Source of the DNA: Gammaproteobacteria bacterium
GTDB lineage: Bacteria; Pseudomonadota; Gammaproteobacteria; SZUA-229
NCBI GenBank assembly: GCA_029882355.1
Contig: JAOUKV010000005.1
Location: 1 to 64,000 of the forward strand
DNA length: 64,000 nucleotides
Reading direction: 5' to 3'
Under the pieces are notes generated by a model that did not search any database, was not told the origin of the DNA, and saw only the letters and a list, made by a program, of their open reading frames with translations. A program made the translations under genes and the position numbers. This document shows positions 61,793 to 64,000 of the stretch, piece after piece. How positions within the stretch are numbered: the first letter of the stretch is position 1; each line of letters starts with the position of its first letter.

Positions 61793-61825
61793 AAAAAAGG
61801 CGGAGCTTAGGCTTCGCTTTTTTTT
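61793..61825 (+). terminator. Terminator after hppA
   Basis: GCGGAGC (61800-61806) pairs with GCTTCGC (61811-61817) around TTAG, flanked by an A-run and followed by T8. Confidence 0.92.
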
Positions 61826-61942
61826 GACTATTATTTCAGCACGAAATAAAACAACCCTTACATTTATTGACTTGCATCATTAAAATGATCAGCAATCAGC
61901 TCAATCTTAGGGCTGTAGAAAAAGTACCGGAAGGAGAGAGAG

Positions 61943-62347
61943 ATGATCCCAGTTGAAGAACTAAGAAAAGAAAATAATGAAATAAAAGATCTGAGCGAGG
62001 TGCTTTCGGGCTTGATTTCGAACTCATCGCTTCGTAATAATGATGTATTTTGTGAGCTACTTGAGCGTTTCCAGAACAAACTCGATCAACATTTAAAACA
62101 CGAAGCCAGATCGATTTACCCAGAGTTACTGAATCACGATGAGACCAACATCAAACAGATTGCCAAATCCTTTCTGGGCAATACTCACGAACTTGAACGT
62201 ATACTTTCGAAATATACAAAGCGCTGGTGCAAGCACATTAATACTGAAAAACACGAAGAATTTGAAAATGAAACCAGTGAAGTATTTAGGCTGGTTAATG
62301 AACGAATTCAGATGGAAGAAAAACATCTGTTCCCCGTCTTAAAATAA
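61943..62347 (+). CDS. Hemerythrin (HHE) domain protein
   Basis: A 134-residue four-helix protein. Iron-ligand candidates occur in LDQHLKHEARSIYPELL (near residue 52), NTHELERIL (near 82), HINTEKHEEF (near 100) and MEEKHLFPVLK (C-terminus). It likely binds O2, NO or iron in the cytosol. GGAGAGAGAG upstream. First of three small genes before sat. Confidence 0.85.
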   Translation: MIPVEELRKENNEIKDLSEVLSGLISNSSLRNNDVFCELLERFQNKLDQHLKHEARSIYPELLNHDETNIKQIAKSFLGNTHELERILSKYTKRWCKHINTEKHEEFENETSEVFRLVNERIQMEEKHLFPVLK

Positions 62348-62381
62348 CTACTCAATTTTAATCAACCAAGAGATTATATAG

Positions 62382-62621
62382 ATGACAATAGAACATCATC
62401 CACTGATAGAAGAATTCCCAGAAAACAAAGATCAAATTCATGCACTGAAAATGAGCAATGCCCATTTCCGTCGTCTGGCACACGAATTCGAAGGTATTGA
62501 TAAATCAATCGTACGCGCAGAACAAGGTTTAGAAACTGTCAATGATGATTACCTTTCAGAAGTAAAAAAAGAACGCCTACACCTGAAAGACCTGATATAT
62601 CAGATGATAAAAAATCAGTAA
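62382..62621 (+). CDS. YdcH/DUF465-family protein
   Basis: A 79-residue helical hairpin protein: HPLIEEFPENKDQIHALKMSN, then FRRLAHEFEGIDKSIVRAEQG and VKKERLHLKDLIYQMI. This matches DUF465 (YdcH), of unknown function. 34 bp after the hemerythrin gene. Confidence 0.85.
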   Translation: MTIEHHPLIEEFPENKDQIHALKMSNAHFRRLAHEFEGIDKSIVRAEQGLETVNDDYLSEVKKERLHLKDLIYQMIKNQ

Positions 62622-62648
62622 ATTCATACTCTTAAATACGAGAAAATC

Positions 62649-62987
62649 ATGGAATCTATCGACAAAGTAAAAGAACGGTTGCAGTCTTTACGCGAAGAGT
62701 ACACACATAGAATTGATACTATAGAGATTGAAACCCATCATAAAGAAGAGCCAGTAGAAAAAGACTTTGCCGAACAGGCAACCCAAAGTGAAAATGATGA
62801 TGTTCTGGCTGCGCTCGATGATGAAGCGCAACATATGATCATGCAGGTCGATGCGGCACTTTCCCGTATTGAACAGGGCTCGTATGGCATTTGCAAAGCC
62901 TGTGGTGAACCGATTGCAAATGAACGATTGTTGGCGGCTCCGTACGTCACCTTGTGTATAGGATGTGCCGAAAAGGCCTCCCAGTAG
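62649..62987 (+). CDS. DksA/TraR-type zinc-finger protein
   Basis: A 112-residue protein. An N-terminal coiled coil (KVKERLQSLREEYTHRID) is followed by a C4 zinc finger, CKACGEPI with LCIGC (residues about 83-108). IEQGSYGICKACGEPIANER is the family signature. It may modulate RNA polymerase through the secondary channel, but is shorter than DksA and its acidic tip cannot be confirmed. 27 bp after the YdcH-like gene. Confidence 0.88.
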   Translation: MESIDKVKERLQSLREEYTHRIDTIEIETHHKEEPVEKDFAEQATQSENDDVLAALDDEAQHMIMQVDAALSRIEQGSYGICKACGEPIANERLLAAPYVTLCIGCAEKASQ

Positions 62988-63013
62988 CCCTGGCCAGCCG
63001 TAGTTTCGTCTAT

Positions 63014-63028
63014 TTGTTTAGTAAACAA
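63014..63028. repeat. 15-bp palindrome downstream of the DksA-like gene
   Basis: TTGTTTA-G-TAAACAA is a perfect 7-bp inverted repeat with one central base, 27 bp after the stop. It is A/T-rich and without a T-run, so it is not a typical terminator. It could be an operator for sat. Confidence 0.4.
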
Positions 63029-63112
63029 CTATTTGTAGGCGAATGCGCTGGTCTGGCTTGCCCCATGAGAAGAAACGATAAGCATCCTCATTAAGCTCTT
63101 TCCATCTGCACC

Positions 63113-63168
63113 TACCCCCAAAGCACTACATCAATCGACTACGAAAACCAGCCGTTTTACTGTAGAAT
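63113..63168 (+). promoter_or_regulatory. Possible sat promoter
   Basis: TGTAGAAT (extended -10, 63161-63168) precedes sat by 86 bp. A TACCCCC half-site (63113-63119) lies 43 bp further upstream, resembling the motifs before dsrA and pfp. The promoter is plausible; the half-site link is weak. Confidence 0.4.
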
Positions 63169-63254
63169 CCAGCCCACAAAATTTAAGCTTTAACCTAATT
63201 TTAATAAAAGTGCTGGCTGAACGGTCAGTGTGATACCCATCCAGGAGACATTAC

Positions 63255-64000
63255 ATGATTAAACCTCATGGTTCTGACGAACTGAATCCATTGTTCGTAT
63301 ACGATACAGCTAAAAACGAAGCCCTACAGAAAGAAGCTGAAGGTCTGGCCTCTATTGTTGTTAGCTCAGCTGCAGCCGCTAACGCTGTTATGTTGGGTGC
63401 TGGTTACTTCAACCCACTAACAGGTTACATGAACAAAGCAGATGCCTTGTCTGTAGCGAATGGCATGAAAACCACTTCAGGTCTGTTCTGGCCAACACCA
63501 GTACTTAATCTTCTGCAAGATGCTGCTGGCATCAAAGCTGGTGATCGTATTGCGCTTAAAGATCCAAACGTAGAAGGCAACCCTGTTGTTGCAATCATGG
63601 ACGTTGAAGCAGTTGAAGAATTCAGCGACGAAGACATCGCTCTGATTGCTGAAAAAGTCTACGCACCTGCTGCTGGCGAAGCTCATCCTGGTGTTGATGC
63701 CTTCCTGGCACAGGGTAAAGTCTGTCTTTCAGGCCCAATCCAGGTTCTGAACTTCTCATATTTCCTGACGGAATTCCCGGACACCTTCCGTACTGCGGTT
63801 GAAATTCGTAACGAGATTGCTGAGCGCGGCTGGAAGAAAGTGGTTGCATTCCAGACTCGTAACCCAATGCATCTGGCTCACGAAGAGCTTTGTCACATGG
63901 CAATGGACCGTTTAGGTTGTGACGGCCTGGTTATCCACATGTTGCTGGGTAAACTAAAAGAAGGTGACATCCCTGCGCCAGTTCGTGATGCCGCTATTCG
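63255..64000 (+). CDS. sat: ATP sulfurylase, 3' part beyond the window
   Basis: The first 248 codons of a dissimilatory-type sulfate adenylyltransferase, which in sulfur oxidisers makes ATP and sulfate from APS and PPi. KPHGSDELNPLFV is at the N-terminus. The PUA-like domain has GAGYFNPLTGYMNKADAL. The ATP-binding motif QTRNPMHLAHEEL is near residue 200. CAGGAG ribosome site 8 bp before ATG. aprBA often accompanies it, but would lie outside the window. Confidence 0.97.
   Translation, partial: MIKPHGSDELNPLFVYDTAKNEALQKEAEGLASIVVSSAAAANAVMLGAGYFNPLTGYMNKADALSVANGMKTTSGLFWPTPVLNLLQDAAGIKAGDRIALKDPNVEGNPVVAIMDVEAVEEFSDEDIALIAEKVYAPAAGEAHPGVDAFLAQGKVCLSGPIQVLNFSYFLTEFPDTFRTAVEIRNEIAERGWKKVVAFQTRNPMHLAHEELCHMAMDRLGCDGLVIHMLLGKLKEGDIPAPVRDAAI

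Noticed and set aside
62988-63254. Possible tRNA or small RNA in the gap before sat.
   Set aside because: No cloverleaf or conserved TTCGANNC-type arm; only a short palindrome and a promoter-like box.

Overview
This window comes from a sulfur-oxidising gammaproteobacterium. The evidence is an oxidative (reverse) dissimilatory sulfite reductase cluster, dsrABEFHCMKLJOPNR, at 33.7-46.5 kb. Its dsrEFH and dsrL genes are markers of sulfur oxidisers rather than sulfate reducers. The start of an ATP sulfurylase gene (sat) sits at the right edge. A pyrophosphate-linked energy set also fits this lifestyle: PPi-dependent phosphofructokinase, adenylate kinase, K+-independent H+-pyrophosphatase and sat. 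I did not assign a genus. There are no rRNA or tRNA genes, no CRISPR array, no phage and no insertion sequence that I can support.

Layout. 1-3.6 kb: pyruvate:ferredoxin oxidoreductase (minus strand, 3' end cut by the window edge). 3.7-7.2 kb: a small host-attachment-family protein and a P2-type cation ATPase. 7.2-13.9 kb: a complete proteobacterial dedicated sortase system, with class GN sortase, VIT/VWA target protein ending in LPQTG, a 97-residue unknown, the OmpA-like PdsO, and the divergent two-component pair PdsR/PdsS. 13.9-16.7 kb: hypothetical protein, 2OG-Fe(II) oxygenase, a REP-like hairpin pair, a GNAT acetyltransferase and a secreted protein. 16.8-19.4 kb: molybdate importer modABC behind a ModE-like inverted repeat. 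19.6-22.9 kb: a Gly/Asn-rich repetitive lipoprotein and an STN-like exported protein. 23-26.6 kb: an operon of an adenylate-forming ligase, a methyltransferase, a Gfo/Idh/MocA oxidoreductase and a cupin, resembling a small biosynthetic or modification pathway. 26.7-27.8 kb: an unknown and a PiuC/YbiX-type hydroxylase.

27.9-33.0 kb: a minus-strand sulfur and redox accessory block facing dsrA. It holds a 67-residue unknown, a DsrC paralog lacking both functional cysteines (RspA-like), an orphan Cas6/Cmx6-like RAMP protein, a 63-residue unknown, a TauD-like dioxygenase, and the triad DUF3501 / GlpC-HdrD-like Fe-S protein / rubrerythrin. 33.7-48.8 kb: the dsr cluster, followed directly by a soluble NarX-like histidine kinase, a NarL/LuxR response regulator and a rhodanese protein where Allochromatium vinosum has dsrS. 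A strong terminator lies between dsrC and dsrM and should divide expression of the cytoplasmic DsrAB/EFH/C block from the membrane DsrMKJOP block.

49.1-55.9 kb: a surface-protein unit of a 1.27-kilo-residue PKD/Fn3-like adhesin-type protein, a TPR plus beta-barrel (Slam-like) outer membrane protein, and a FecR-domain protein whose C-terminus resembles a TbpB-type barrel. 56-62 kb: S24-like protein, SlyD-like isomerase and the PPi metabolism genes. 62-64 kb: hemerythrin, YdcH-like and DksA/TraR-like small proteins, then sat.

The least explained items are the orphan Cas6-like protein co-located with a cysteine-less DsrC paralog, the kinase/regulator pair appended to dsr together with TACCC-type candidate operators upstream of dsrA and the 67-residue gene, and the Slam-like/FecR/PKD surface-protein unit.
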